Positions 1-8,262 of a stretch of DNA of 64,000 nucleotides are shown here, in pieces. The notes beneath the pieces were generated by a model that searched no databases, was not told the DNA's origin, and worked only from the letters and a program-made list of their open reading frames with translations. Made by a program: the position numbers and the translations under genes. This DNA is from Vibrio sp. AND4 (GTDB taxonomy: Bacteria > Pseudomonadota > Gammaproteobacteria > Enterobacterales > Vibrionaceae). How positions within the stretch are numbered: the first letter of the stretch is position 1; every line of letters starts with the position of its first letter. Where the stretch lies: NCBI RefSeq assembly GCF_000171815.1, contig NZ_ABGR01000001.1, positions 1 through 64,000 on the forward strand, given 5' to 3'.

Positions 1-690
1 CTTTATGGTGATTATCGGTACTGTGGTACTGCAAAGTGCGACGGCTCGTCCTGTGGCGAAAGCTTTGGGTGTGGCAGAGCCATCGCCGAGAGGTTTCTAC
101 TGATTGGAGCGAATCGAGTGGCGCAAGAAATAGGTAAAGCGTTGGCGAGATACGATCGCAAAGTTCTGCTTACCGACTCGAACTGGGATTACATTAGTCA
201 AGTACGCATGCTTGGTTTAGAACATTACTACGGTAATCCGATCTCTAGCCATGCCGATGATAACCTGAATCTTATTGGTATTGGGCAGGTGGTGGCGTTA
301 ACGCCAGATCAACACTTTAACATCATGGCTTGTATGCAATTTGTCGGCGAGTTTGGTGAAGATAAAGTCCATTGTTTACAGAAAACCAAAGCTAACGGTA
401 GTGAAAAACATTCTGTAGCGGCAGAATATCACGGTAAATTGTTGATGGGTGGTCACGTCAGCTACAACCAAATGGCGAGCTTGTTGAGCCAAGGTGCAGA
501 GATCAGACATACCAAGCTAAGTGAAAGTTTTACCTATCAAGATTACCTTGAGCACCATAAAGACAAGCTAGTGATCCCGCTTTTCAATGTTGAGAGCAAA
601 GGTAGGATTCAATTCTGTGATGATCCAGACCAGTTCGCGCCAACTATGAATAGCACTGTGGTCGCACTAATTTATCCGGTTGATGCGTAA
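1..690 (+). pseudogene. Cation:proton antiporter (NhaP/Kef-type), 3' part, frameshifted
   Basis: The 5' end lies outside the window. From base 2 the second frame reads the end of a membrane domain, ending EPSPRGFY and a TGA at 101-103. The first frame continues the same protein as FLLIGANRVAQEIGKALARYD and runs to 690. The join is what one missing base near 95-101 would produce (expected GGT TTC CTA CTG ATT). The downstream part resembles the nucleotide-binding TrkA-N/RCK-like domain at the C-terminus of sodium/proton antiporters. No classical slippery heptamer is visible, so a real null mutation or a sequencing error is more likely than programmed frameshifting. A GTG at 118 could in principle restart the soluble domain, but I see no good ribosome site for it. 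Confidence 0.75.
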
Positions 691-944
691 TAGGCCGTAG
701 CCAATATCAATTGACCAAACTGAGCTTAGCTACAAGGTAAAGATGGACACTCGTTACCCAAGTTTAAAAGTGTAGTGAGAGGGCAGGGTTATAAACACGG
801 GTTATCAACATGAAGTTCTTGCCACAAAGCGAGACTCCATTTGGTTCGATTCGGTAAATGAGAGGTTTAATTTCCGAATTTTCGCATTGACGTTAACGGC
901 GAGGATCGCAATACTGCGCGACTGTTTTATTCTAGGGTGACGAC

Positions 945-1964
945 ATGACTCCGCAATTTAATCGCAAAGACTTACATCTTGACGCTGTTTTGCATCATGA
1001 CATGAGCATGAAAAGCAAAACGGCGGGCTTTGAGTCAGTTGAATTCGAGCATTGTGCTTTGCCAGAATGTGACTTTAGCGCCATTGATCTCTCTCGTACA
1101 TTTCTTGGCCATCAATTGGCGCTACCATTTTTGATTAGCTCTATGACAGGTGGTGCAAAAGAGGCAGAAACCATCAATTGCCGTTTAGCTGAAGCGGCGA
1201 GTGAAATGGGTATTGCGATGGGAGTTGGCTCACAGCGAGTGAGCTTGGAAGACAGATTACATTCGGGCTTGGGTAAAACCATTCGTGATCTCGCTAAAGG
1301 CATTCCTTTGTATTCCAATCTGGGCGCCGCGCAATTGAGAGACAGGCAAGGTTTTGATAATGCTCATCGTGCTGTTGATTTTATCCAAGCGGACGCCCTA
1401 TTTGTCCATCTAAATCCGATGCAAGAAGCTTTTCAGAAAAATGGTGACCACGATTGGATTGGTGTACTTAAATCAATTGAACAGCTCAAACTGCGTCTCG
1501 ATATGCCAATGATCATCAAAGAAGTGGGTTTTGGTATCAGTTGTGTGGTTGCCCGACAACTTGTCGAAGTTGGCGTGGATGCGATTGATGTTGCTGGCGC
1601 TGGTGGCACAAGTTGGTCTGCAGTTGAAGGTTACTGCCAGACCGACAGTAAAATGCAACGCGCTGCAGAGTTATTTCGTGACTGGGGTATTCCAACGGCT
1701 ACGTGTTTAGAGCAAATACGTAGCCAATACCCTGACTTACCTTTGCTTGCATCTGGCGGTGTATATAACGGACTAGAAGCTGCTAAAGCGATACACCTTG
1801 GCGCTCACCTTGTTGGGCAAGCTGGTGCGGTGCTTAAAGCGGCAACGATTAGCACAGAATCTGTCATCGAACATTTTGAACAGATGGCGTTAGAGTTGCG
1901 GTTAGCGTGTTTTGGTACTGGATCTGTGAATCTTCAAATGTTGACTCAGGCTCGTCGCCTTTAA
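945..1964 (+). CDS. fni: Isopentenyl-diphosphate delta-isomerase, type 2 (FMN-dependent)
   Basis: 339 residues, the usual length for type 2 IDI, a cytosolic FMN/NAD(P)H-dependent enzyme that interconverts IPP and DMAPP for isoprenoid synthesis. Family signatures are visible in order: RKDLHLD near the N-terminus, SSMTGG, GVGSQR, NLGAAQL, HLNPMQE, KEVGFG, a glycine-rich DVAGAGGTSW loop, and ASGGVYNG with GAHLVGQAGAVL as the phosphate-binding end of the TIM barrel. It stands alone, with 254 bases free upstream, and is not part of a visible mevalonate cluster. Type 2 enzymes are unrelated to the Idi (type 1) of enterobacteria. Start is the ATG after GGTGACGAC. Confidence 0.93.
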   Translation: MTPQFNRKDLHLDAVLHHDMSMKSKTAGFESVEFEHCALPECDFSAIDLSRTFLGHQLALPFLISSMTGGAKEAETINCRLAEAASEMGIAMGVGSQRVSLEDRLHSGLGKTIRDLAKGIPLYSNLGAAQLRDRQGFDNAHRAVDFIQADALFVHLNPMQEAFQKNGDHDWIGVLKSIEQLKLRLDMPMIIKEVGFGISCVVARQLVEVGVDAIDVAGAGGTSWSAVEGYCQTDSKMQRAAELFRDWGIPTATCLEQIRSQYPDLPLLASGGVYNGLEAAKAIHLGAHLVGQAGAVLKAATISTESVIEHFEQMALELRLACFGTGSVNLQMLTQARRL

Positions 1965-2126
1965 AGTCGACTCTTTACAATGACCTATTTTTCGATGCAG
2001 TTAGGTTCAATTTATTGGATTTCGGCTCTTTTACGGAGCGATAATCGATAAATTGTCGTTGGCTTAACACGAGCAGTGATATTTTGGGTATAGTTCATTC
2101 ATCAATTGAAAGTGGAACTTAAATTT

Positions 2127-2390
2127 ATGAAAAAATTGGTAATGCTACTGCTAGCGGCAACAGCGCTAACTGCATGTTCTGACGAGGTCGGCACAGAAGC
2201 TTGGTGTAAGGACATGCGTGAAAAGCCAAAAACAGAATGGACAACGGACAGTGCGGTTGATTTCGCGAAGCATTGTGTTTTGCAAGATGGCGTGGGTAGC
2301 GAGCAGTGGTGTGAAGATCTAAAAGAAAAACCGAAAGGTGACTGGACGGCAAATGAGGCCACAGGTTTTGCCAAGCACTGCGTGTTCTAA
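2127..2390 (+). CDS. Small lipoprotein with two tandem DUF3012-type repeats
   Basis: 87 residues starting at ATG 2127 (MKKLVMLLLAATALTACSDE). There is a lipoprotein signal with lipobox LTAC, so it should be lipidated and periplasm-facing. The mature part is two copies of a ~30-residue unit (GTEAWCKDMREKPK..W....AVDFAKHC and GSEQWCEDLKEKPK..W....ATGFAKHC). Each has two cysteines and the EKPK and FAKHC signatures of the DUF3012 family, which is usually present as a single unit. Function is unknown. A strong terminator follows directly. An in-frame TTG at 2106 would put charged residues before the signal peptide, so the ATG was preferred. Confidence 0.85.
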   Translation: MKKLVMLLLAATALTACSDEVGTEAWCKDMREKPKTEWTTDSAVDFAKHCVLQDGVGSEQWCEDLKEKPKGDWTANEATGFAKHCVF

Positions 2391-2410
2391 GCGAAAACAT
2401 CAACAAAAGG

Positions 2411-2438
2411 AAAGCCGAGCATTTTGCTCGGCTTTCTT
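2411..2438 (+). terminator. Rho-independent terminator after the DUF3012 lipoprotein
   Basis: Perfect stem AAAGCCGAGC / GCTCGGCTTT with a short ATTTT loop, followed by CTTGT. It lies 20 bases after the stop codon. Confidence 0.9.
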
Positions 2439-2919
2439 GTATCTGCTTATTGCTCACAATGTATTGTAAGCCTGATATTATTATTTCACTTGGTCTTAAT
2501 GGGCTGGCGCGATTGTATTTATATTCAATAAGGTAAGAGCCAAAATGGGAGTGTTTGACTGTTAATCGTCTACGTGACAATGAAAAATATGACAAGCTAT
2601 AAGCGGAATCAGTTCCAAAATACACTTCACGACTTCTTCACTTTTTTCTAATTACTCTCAAAGGAATTGAGTTATGTGCCTCATCCAAAGCGTTTCATCG
2701 TTTTAAGCGAGAGATTCTTCAGCATATAAGGATTGATGAATCGAGGCTTCTGTTTGAGCAATTACCTCAAGATCACAACAAAATGACATAGGCAGTATGT
2801 AATATTGCAAATTTTAGTCTAACTTTTAATTGTCACTGACTGCGTAAGTACCAGCATAGCAGTGAAAATTGGTCATTATGTAAACAAAAGGCCGTTAATC
2901 AAGCACAAAAAGGGACATT
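2439..2919. other. Gene-free stretch
   Basis: About 480 AT-rich bases between the lipoprotein terminator and the next gene. I see no convincing coding frame, repeat or structured RNA. The promoter for the gene at 2920 should lie at the right end. Confidence 0.5.
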
Positions 2920-3372
2920 ATGTCTGACAGATACACCTCAATGATCAAAGAGTTTTTTCAAGTTTTCGAAGCGCTGAACCAATATGTGTTCGATTCTTTT
3001 GGTGAAATGGCAACATGGGAAACAAGGCTAGTAAGGCTTGATATCAATCAAGGTGGCAAGGAACAATCGTATGACGCGGAACAGGTTGCAACCATGCTCA
3101 ACTTTTCCAAAGATAACATACAATCATTCCTGGTGGTTAATAGCTTCTTAAGCAATAACCTTTATGATCTCATTGGCAATCGAGACTATGAGGATTGGGG
3201 GACGGATGGTCAGCGTCTTCAAGTGAAGTATTCCGATCGAACCGTTGAATCTTTTGATGCTGAGCAAATAGCACCGCTGATGGGGCGTCGTATTTACTTC
3301 GAATGGACGTTTGAATCATTACAGCGTACTTACGATGATATGATGGCAATCAGTCAACGTCGAATTGCCTGA
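2920..3372 (+). CDS. Hypothetical cytosolic protein with an internal YDAEQ/FDAEQ duplication
   Basis: 150 residues, no signal peptide or membrane segment, acidic and helix-rich; I do not recognise a family. The codon pattern and ATG with upstream AAAGGGACATT (an AGGGA ribosome site) support a real gene. Two segments look related: EQSYDAEQVATML near residue 50 and VESFDAEQIAPLM near residue 110. Each is preceded by a basic/aromatic strand, suggesting a duplicated small domain. It stands alone between two small lipoprotein genes, and the context gives no function. Confidence 0.75.
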   Translation: MSDRYTSMIKEFFQVFEALNQYVFDSFGEMATWETRLVRLDINQGGKEQSYDAEQVATMLNFSKDNIQSFLVVNSFLSNNLYDLIGNRDYEDWGTDGQRLQVKYSDRTVESFDAEQIAPLMGRRIYFEWTFESLQRTYDDMMAISQRRIA

Positions 3373-3522
3373 TTCTCATAACGTTTAATTAAACATAGAT
3401 GCTGCTCATTGTATGAGCTAGTTGTTCAGAGTTCTGGTTTCCTGTTCTCACAACTCTGTAATTAAAACCATATGGTTAAATATGTTGTGATTATTAGCCA
3501 TTTACTTGTAGAAGGACGAATG

Positions 3523-3966
3523 ATGAAAAAGACAATTTCAATCACGGTGTTAGCGATGGCACTAGCTGGCTGCGATGACGCGAGCAAAACCATTGATCAA
3601 GCACAAGAATCCGCTAACAAAGCGGTTGATACGGTTCAAGAGCAGGTCGGGACACTTGAAGAAAAGATGGATTCAGTAGAAGAAATATTCAACCTAGATC
3701 AATTTGGTGATGCTTCAGAATCTGCAAAAGCGTTGGCGACATCGGTTGAAGAAGCAATGAATGTAGATTTTAGTGATCCAGAAGCATTGATTGCAGTAAA
3801 GGATCGCATTGCCAATGCGTACGCTTGTCTGGTGGAATCATCCCCTGAAATGACGGTTGATAAGGTAATGGAGAAAGTGATGTCCTCTATCGATAGCGCA
3901 GATGTCAAATCCTTAATCCAAGAGGGGATTGAGAAAGCGCAATCAGTAAAAGAGTGTGTAATGTAA
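3523..3966 (+). CDS. Lipoprotein with heptad-like helical N-terminal region
   Basis: 147 residues from ATG 3523 (MKKTISITVLAMALAGCDD). The lipobox LAGC marks lipidation at Cys. After it comes a helical, coiled-coil-like segment (TIDQAQESANKAVDTVQEQVGTLEEKMDSVEE) and an acidic C-terminal half with two cysteines (YACLVE and KECVM). The ribosome site GAAGGA at 3511-3516 is 6 bases from this ATG; the adjacent ATG at 3520 and a TTG at 3472 are worse placed. Function unknown. The family resembles small Vibrio lipoproteins of the cell envelope. The next gene begins 41 bases downstream and may be co-transcribed. Confidence 0.8.
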   Translation: MKKTISITVLAMALAGCDDASKTIDQAQESANKAVDTVQEQVGTLEEKMDSVEEIFNLDQFGDASESAKALATSVEEAMNVDFSDPEALIAVKDRIANAYACLVESSPEMTVDKVMEKVMSSIDSADVKSLIQEGIEKAQSVKECVM

Positions 3967-4007
3967 CTGGTACTCCTAGTTACTTTTCTTATCAATGGCG
4001 GAGTGTT

Positions 4008-4223
4008 ATGAATCGAGTTCACCCCAAAAAGCTACTCCAGAGCAAATGGACAGCAGCAGAGCCTGTGAACAAAGAAAAGCACTTTATCATTTCAGAAATG
4101 GAGTTTGATGAAGAAGGCAATGTCGTAAAGTGTGTCATCGAGGCAGTCATGACGAAGCGAGAGCGAGTATTAGACTGGCATGATTTAAAAGACTCACAAA
4201 AATGGCAGCAGGGGTGGAAATAA
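4008..4223 (+). CDS. Conserved TIGR02450-type small protein
   Basis: 71 residues beginning MNRVHPKKLLQSKWTA at ATG 4008, with GGCGGAG as ribosome site. The pattern HPKKLL.SKWTA, NKEKHF, EFDEEG, VIEAVMTKRE and LKDS..W..GWK matches the tryptophan-rich TIGR02450 family found widely in marine gammaproteobacteria. It is cytosolic and no function is known. The longer frame from 3954 overlaps the preceding gene and adds residues not found in the family, so it was not used. Confidence 0.85.
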   Translation: MNRVHPKKLLQSKWTAAEPVNKEKHFIISEMEFDEEGNVVKCVIEAVMTKRERVLDWHDLKDSQKWQQGWK

Positions 4224-4341
4224 ACTTGTTGCGCATAACCAAAACGAGATGGAGTTAGAAAAGTATTCAAAATCAATAGGCTTGTCTTGCAGACTTTGCT
4301 ATTAATTGACGTTTGATTTACTTATTTTCTGAGGTAGCTCC

Positions 4342-4719
4342 ATGATCGATTTTGAAAACTCATCAATATTCAAACTTAAGCCGATTGAAGCATCAAAAGT
4401 GCGCGACGACTTCCATAAATTCTTAATTGATGGAGAACGTATTTTCGCGGGCTTCAAATCGGTTCGCGACCAAGTCGTGTTCACCAACAAACGTGTGATC
4501 TCAGCGAATGTGCAAGGGATTACAGGTTCAAAAGTGGATTATACCTCTTTACCATACAGCAAGATTAATGCTTTCTCGGTTGAAACGTCAGGCTCGCTGG
4601 ATCTGGATTGTGAAATTGAATTGTTCCTGAGCGAAGTAGGGCGAGTTCGATTTGAGATCAGAGGATCATTCGATCTCGTTTCTTTCAACAAAATGATCAG
4701 TGAGCATGTCCTCGCCTAG
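4342..4719 (+). CDS. Bacterial PH-domain protein (bPH_1-like)
   Basis: 125 residues. The segment DGERIFAGFKSVRDQVVFTNKRVI, followed by KVDYTSLPYSKINAFSVETSG and an alternating-strand C-terminus, is typical of the bacterial pleckstrin-homology-like family formerly DUF1696. In that family an F/LTNKR motif and a Y-S-KI motif are the hallmarks. There is no signal peptide or membrane helix. A ribosome site GAGGTAG precedes the ATG. The role is unknown, and the gene appears monocistronic. Confidence 0.85.
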   Translation: MIDFENSSIFKLKPIEASKVRDDFHKFLIDGERIFAGFKSVRDQVVFTNKRVISANVQGITGSKVDYTSLPYSKINAFSVETSGSLDLDCEIELFLSEVGRVRFEIRGSFDLVSFNKMISEHVLA

Positions 4720-4755
4720 ATATTTTTTAAACTGTTGTATCCATGCGACTTCAAG

Positions 4756-5046
4756 TTACACCAAAAAGAAAAAATACAGAAAAAAAACGAAGGCCAGTAA
4801 GGTTGCCGAAAGTACCGGGTAAATGATGTAAGAATCATGGTTACTGGTCCGTTGGTAGCAAAATGAAACCAGCAAGACATTGTAAACCACGAGCAGCAGA
4901 CTGATCATGGTACCGCTGTTGAGATTGAGGTTTGATAGTTGTGTGAGAAAAAACGCCAGCAACAGGTAGTCGAAAATGATTAGCCAGAGAAACGCTTTTT
5001 TGAGCGAATCATTTTTTGATTTATTGGGCGCGGTGGATACAGACAT
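4756..5046 (-). CDS. Small inner-membrane protein downstream of lafU
   Basis: 96 residues with a charged N-terminus (SKNDSLKK) and three likely membrane helices (AFLWLIIFDYLLLAFFL, TMISLLLVVYNVLLVSF, VLSATLLAFVFFLYFFFLV). It is on the same strand as the lateral flagellar genes and starts 83 bases after the stop of lafU, so it may be read from the same transcript. The ribosome site is weak. I recognise no family. It could be an accessory of the stator or an unrelated gene. Confidence 0.6.
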   Translation of the reverse strand: MSVSTAPNKSKNDSLKKAFLWLIIFDYLLLAFFLTQLSNLNLNSGTMISLLLVVYNVLLVSFCYQRTSNHDSYIIYPVLSATLLAFVFFLYFFFLV

Positions 5047-5129
5047 ATCGAACTCAACTAAACAAATATCAGCAATATTATCGTGGGGGAAAGGTCACTC
5101 AGAAGATAGAAACTGGCGACCTTTACAGG

Positions 5130-6122
5130 CTATAGATCTTGAATCTGAGTTTTGGTGTCATTAGGGTCGGTCGAATAACGAATCACTTCTTGCCTAATCA
5201 CGGGTTGGTTAAACTGCGCTTGCTGTTTCGCTTTTTGTAGTTCGCTGCCTTCTTGACCGCCGAAAAAGGTCTCCAAAACTTGTGCTGCTGGTGTGGTCAG
5301 AATAAATAACTCGATTCGGCGGTTCTCGCTGGAGTCGGGTTCTTCGCGGTTAAGCAGGGCGCGATCCGACATCCCTGTTACTTGCATGACGCGATCATCT
5401 GGCATGCCACCTTCCACTAAGGTGTTTCTTGCCACATCGGCACGGGAAGCTGATAGCGCCCAGTTCGATTTTCGACCAACACGCTGCTTGAACGGTGTCG
5501 AGTCCGTATGACCACTGATGATAAGTGGGTTGTTAATGCGTTCGAACACAGGAGCAAGCGCAAGTAGTAAATCCTCAAAGAAGGGGGTTAACTCTGCACC
5601 ACCACGGTTGAACATGTGCTGCATGTAGTCATCTTGCAAAACAATGCGCAGGCCTTGCGGTGTGATAGTGACATTAACGTTATCTTGGGCGCTGATTTGC
5701 CCTACGACTTTATCGATCACTTTCGCAAGCAGAGCAAGCTGTTCTTGAGTATCGAAATTGCCTGGGATGAGCGAGTCCATCTCTGGTCCGTCGCCATCAC
5801 CTTGAAAAAAGGAACTGACGACGTGGTTAGAGTTGTGTTGACTTGGCACAGAAGAGTCCTGCGCCAAGTCGATAGGAGAGATACTTTGTGAGGTATCGAA
5901 AGGGTTGCCGTAGCTTTTATCAAAAACACTCGAGCTATGAAGGTGAGCCACGATAGCCTTGCGATCTTCCTTGTCGACCACTTGCATGACCCAAAGTACA
6001 AGAAAAAGTGCCATCAAAGCGATCATGAAGTCGGCAAACGCGACCTTCCACGCGCCACCATGTGATTCATCATGGTCGTGTGCTTTTGCACGTTTGAACA
6101 CCACATGCTCTTGTTTTTGCAT
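5130..6122 (-). CDS. lafU: Lateral flagellar stator protein MotB-type (LafU)
   Basis: 330 residues. A short cytosolic N-terminus leads to one membrane helix with [17 protein letters not shown]; Asp31 is the proton-binding aspartate of MotB. The C-terminal half is an OmpA-like peptidoglycan-binding domain ([31 protein letters not shown]). With LafT it forms the proton-driven stator of lateral flagella, as known for V. parahaemolyticus. Start ATG overlaps the stop of lafT (TAATG-type coupling at 6122). It is the last clear flagellar gene of the fliD-lafU operon. Confidence 0.95.
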   Translation of the reverse strand: MQKQEHVVFKRAKAHDHDESHGGAWKVAFADFMIALMALFLVLWVMQVVDKEDRKAIVAHLHSSSVFDKSYGNPFDTSQSISPIDLAQDSSVPSQHNSNHVVSSFFQGDGDGPEMDSLIPGNFDTQEQLALLAKVIDKVVGQISAQDNVNVTITPQGLRIVLQDDYMQHMFNRGGAELTPFFEDLLLALAPVFERINNPLIISGHTDSTPFKQRVGRKSNWALSASRADVARNTLVEGGMPDDRVMQVTGMSDRALLNREEPDSSENRRIELFILTTPAAQVLETFFGGQEGSELQKAKQQAQFNQPVIRQEVIRYSTDPNDTKTQIQDL

Positions 6123-6979
6123 TATCCCTCCTGTTCAGTTAGCCACTTCTCCATTTGATTGAAAGTTGGTTTAATGTCTAACTGAATGTGTTTACGGCCA
6201 GCGTCAATAGCGAGCAATGTTGGCTTCTTCGCAACGTAAGCAACCAAAGTGGCGCGTACACATTCGAAAGCCGTCATGTTTCGTCTAACTCGTTGAGCCA
6301 TGGCGTTACTGAGTGGATCTAAACAACAGTAACAACCAAAAATTCCAATGAATGTACCGACGAGGGCAGCGGCAACATGATAACCAATCAACGCAATGGA
6401 TCCATCGATGGCCTGCATAGTGATGATAATGCCACCGACTGCTGCAAGAATACCGAACCCAGGAAGAGCTTCTCCGGTACGCTGCATTGAGCGTGAAGGT
6501 AAAAGCATCTCGGTTTGAATCGATTCGATCTCTTGTTCTAACAGTCCCTCTAATTCATGAGGCGACATTTGTCCCATTGCCATTAAACGTAAATTATCGG
6601 TAATGAAAGAAATTAAGCGATGATCATTACTGACTTTAGGGTGAGCGGTGAAAATGGAGCTTTGCTCTGGTGATTCAATGTGTGAATCCAAGTGCTTAAA
6701 GCCGCGGCTACGTGCGGTTTCGAGTAGATTGTTAAGCAGCGCCATGAGCTCCATGTAATACTCGTATTCTTCACGTGGGCTAGAGATGGTCGCACGTAAT
6801 TGCTGACGCATTTCTTTTAAGACGTGTGGTGGGTTACCAATGATGAGTGAGCCAACGGCTGCACCAATGATGATTAAAAATTCAGCTGGTTGCCAGATAG
6901 CGCCGAGTTTACCACCTGCCCACATGTATCCGCCGAAGACACACACCAGGATGGTAATGGCTCCAAAAAACTTTTGCAT
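6122..6979 (-). CDS. lafT: Lateral flagellar stator protein MotA-type (LafT)
   Basis: 285 residues, MotA family. Four membrane helices: two near the N-terminus ([33 protein letters not shown]) and two around residues 170-230 ([30 protein letters not shown]). Between them lies the large cytosolic loop that contacts FliG, with the [21 protein letters not shown] signature just before helix 3. It partners LafU in the proton-driven lateral motor. Ribosome site AGGAG upstream on the minus strand. It lies 10 bases after lafS. Confidence 0.95.
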   Translation of the reverse strand: MQKFFGAITILVCVFGGYMWAGGKLGAIWQPAEFLIIIGAAVGSLIIGNPPHVLKEMRQQLRATISSPREEYEYYMELMALLNNLLETARSRGFKHLDSHIESPEQSSIFTAHPKVSNDHRLISFITDNLRLMAMGQMSPHELEGLLEQEIESIQTEMLLPSRSMQRTGEALPGFGILAAVGGIIITMQAIDGSIALIGYHVAAALVGTFIGIFGCYCCLDPLSNAMAQRVRRNMTAFECVRATLVAYVAKKPTLLAIDAGRKHIQLDIKPTFNQMEKWLTEQEG

Positions 6980-6989
6980 CTTTTGACTC

Positions 6990-7718
6990 CTATGAGGACA
7001 TTAATTGATTGAGTTGTTTAAGCGCTTGTTTGTGCAACTGACAAATGCGAGGTGGCGTCAGATCAAGCACGAGTGCGATTTCATGAAGGTTAAGCTCATG
7101 TTGATAGAACAAAGTCAGCAACAGTTGATCGCGTTTGGGCATTTTTCCCAGTGCTGCGTCTAAGCTGCGTCGGATATGTTCATGCTCCATACCGTCGTAT
7201 TGGCCGCCAAAGTGGCTTTCTCCACCTGCTTCCATCAATTGGTCAAGGCTTTGCATTTCGCCCGCAAGCGCTGCATTTTGACGGTTGTAATAATCTTGTT
7301 CATCTGTTCCCAATGCTTTGATGATTTCCGCATCGGTGGGCATCCTACCCAGTGCACGGGTGAGATCTCGCGTCACGTCATTGAGTTCATGTGCTTTTTG
7401 TCGGGTTTTACGTGAGCGCCAATCCAAGCGGCGAAGTTCGTCCAAAATCGCACCACGCACACGACAGACCGCAAAAGCAGGAAAGTGTGGATCGTCCACT
7501 TCTCCATAACGACGTCCTGCTTCGACGAGTGCAATCAAACCTATTTGCTGCATGTCTTCAATGCTGCAATGTGAGGTCGCATGAGCGCGCAACTGGTTTA
7601 CCACGCGCTTAACCATAATTTGATGGCGTTGCAGCAGCGCATTTTCATCAATAGCGCGAGAAGGAGTATTCACTTCCTCCTCTTGGGTATAACTTTCTTG
7701 TAGGTTCATTTCCAACAT
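6990..7718 (-). CDS. lafS: Sigma-28-type RNA polymerase sigma factor of lateral flagella
   Basis: 242 residues, FliA family. Region 2 (IEDMQQIGLIALVEAGRRYG, FPAFAVCRVRGAILDELRRLDW), region 3 (LTRALGRMPTDAEIIKALG) and region 4 helix-turn-helix (LTLFYQHELNLHEIALVLDLTPPRICQLHKQAL) are all visible. In V. parahaemolyticus LafS directs late lateral genes such as lafA and lafTU. It sits inside the operon that starts with fliD, whose upstream region has a sigma-54-like promoter, so its expression should depend on LafK. Confidence 0.94.
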   Translation of the reverse strand: MLEMNLQESYTQEEEVNTPSRAIDENALLQRHQIMVKRVVNQLRAHATSHCSIEDMQQIGLIALVEAGRRYGEVDDPHFPAFAVCRVRGAILDELRRLDWRSRKTRQKAHELNDVTRDLTRALGRMPTDAEIIKALGTDEQDYYNRQNAALAGEMQSLDQLMEAGGESHFGGQYDGMEHEHIRRSLDAALGKMPKRDQLLLTLFYQHELNLHEIALVLDLTPPRICQLHKQALKQLNQLMSS

Positions 7719-7730
7719 AGCTGTGCTCCG

Positions 7731-8240
7731 CTATTGCACAACGTACTTGGTCACTAGAACATCATCGATATCACGTACGATATCGGTCTTTGCGAACGCG
7801 ACCAATAAGGTCTCTTTGACTTCGCTTTGTAGGGCATCAATAGCGCCCGCCTGTTGAAGTTCATCATAGGTTTTGTCGCTAAACAGCTTGAGCAGCGAAT
7901 TTTGGATCATCGGCATGTAGGCATCAATGTCCTTAATACGCTCAGGACGGCGTGTCTCCACCGCCAGTTCTAGCATCACAAAGTGGGTTTGTTTCTTGCC
8001 TTTTACAGTCAATACCAGCTTATCTAATGGGTGAAAGCTTGGGCCTTTCGTTGTTGGTTGCTCAGCAGTTAAAAAAGCCAGCGGTGAGCCCTCCAAGAAG
8101 CCACTTGCACTGGAATCGGATTCGGAAGCCGCTGAACTTTTGTTGAGATACCAAATACCGCCAACCACAGTGGCAGCGGAAATGAGGGTACTGGTGATGA
8201 TCATAGTAATAAACAGTGCGATCATTTGTTGTTTGGTCAT
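7731..8240 (-). CDS. fliL: Lateral flagellar FliL-like membrane protein
   Basis: 169 residues: a short cytosolic end, one membrane helix (MIALFITMIITSTLISAATVVGGIWYL), a Ser-rich linker, then the periplasmic FliL domain (FHPLDKLVLTVKGKKQTHFVMLELAVETRRPERIKDIDAYMPMIQNSLLK). FliL associates with the stator around the basal body and is reported to help surface sensing. Also called LafF in lateral systems. Spacing to lafS is 12 bases, consistent with one transcript. Confidence 0.88.
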   Translation of the reverse strand: MTKQQMIALFITMIITSTLISAATVVGGIWYLNKSSAASESDSSASGFLEGSPLAFLTAEQPTTKGPSFHPLDKLVLTVKGKKQTHFVMLELAVETRRPERIKDIDAYMPMIQNSLLKLFSDKTYDELQQAGAIDALQSEVKETLLVAFAKTDIVRDIDDVLVTKYVVQ

Positions 8241-8262
8241 AACCTTTTTCCTCGATGATTCA

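Noticed and set aside
95..103. Programmed -1 frameshifting in the antiporter
   Set aside because: No slippery heptamer and no obvious stimulatory structure at the junction; a missing base explains it better.
5293..5511. Plus-strand frames inside the lateral flagellar genes
   Set aside because: They are antisense shadows of clear flagellar genes without ribosome sites or family matches.
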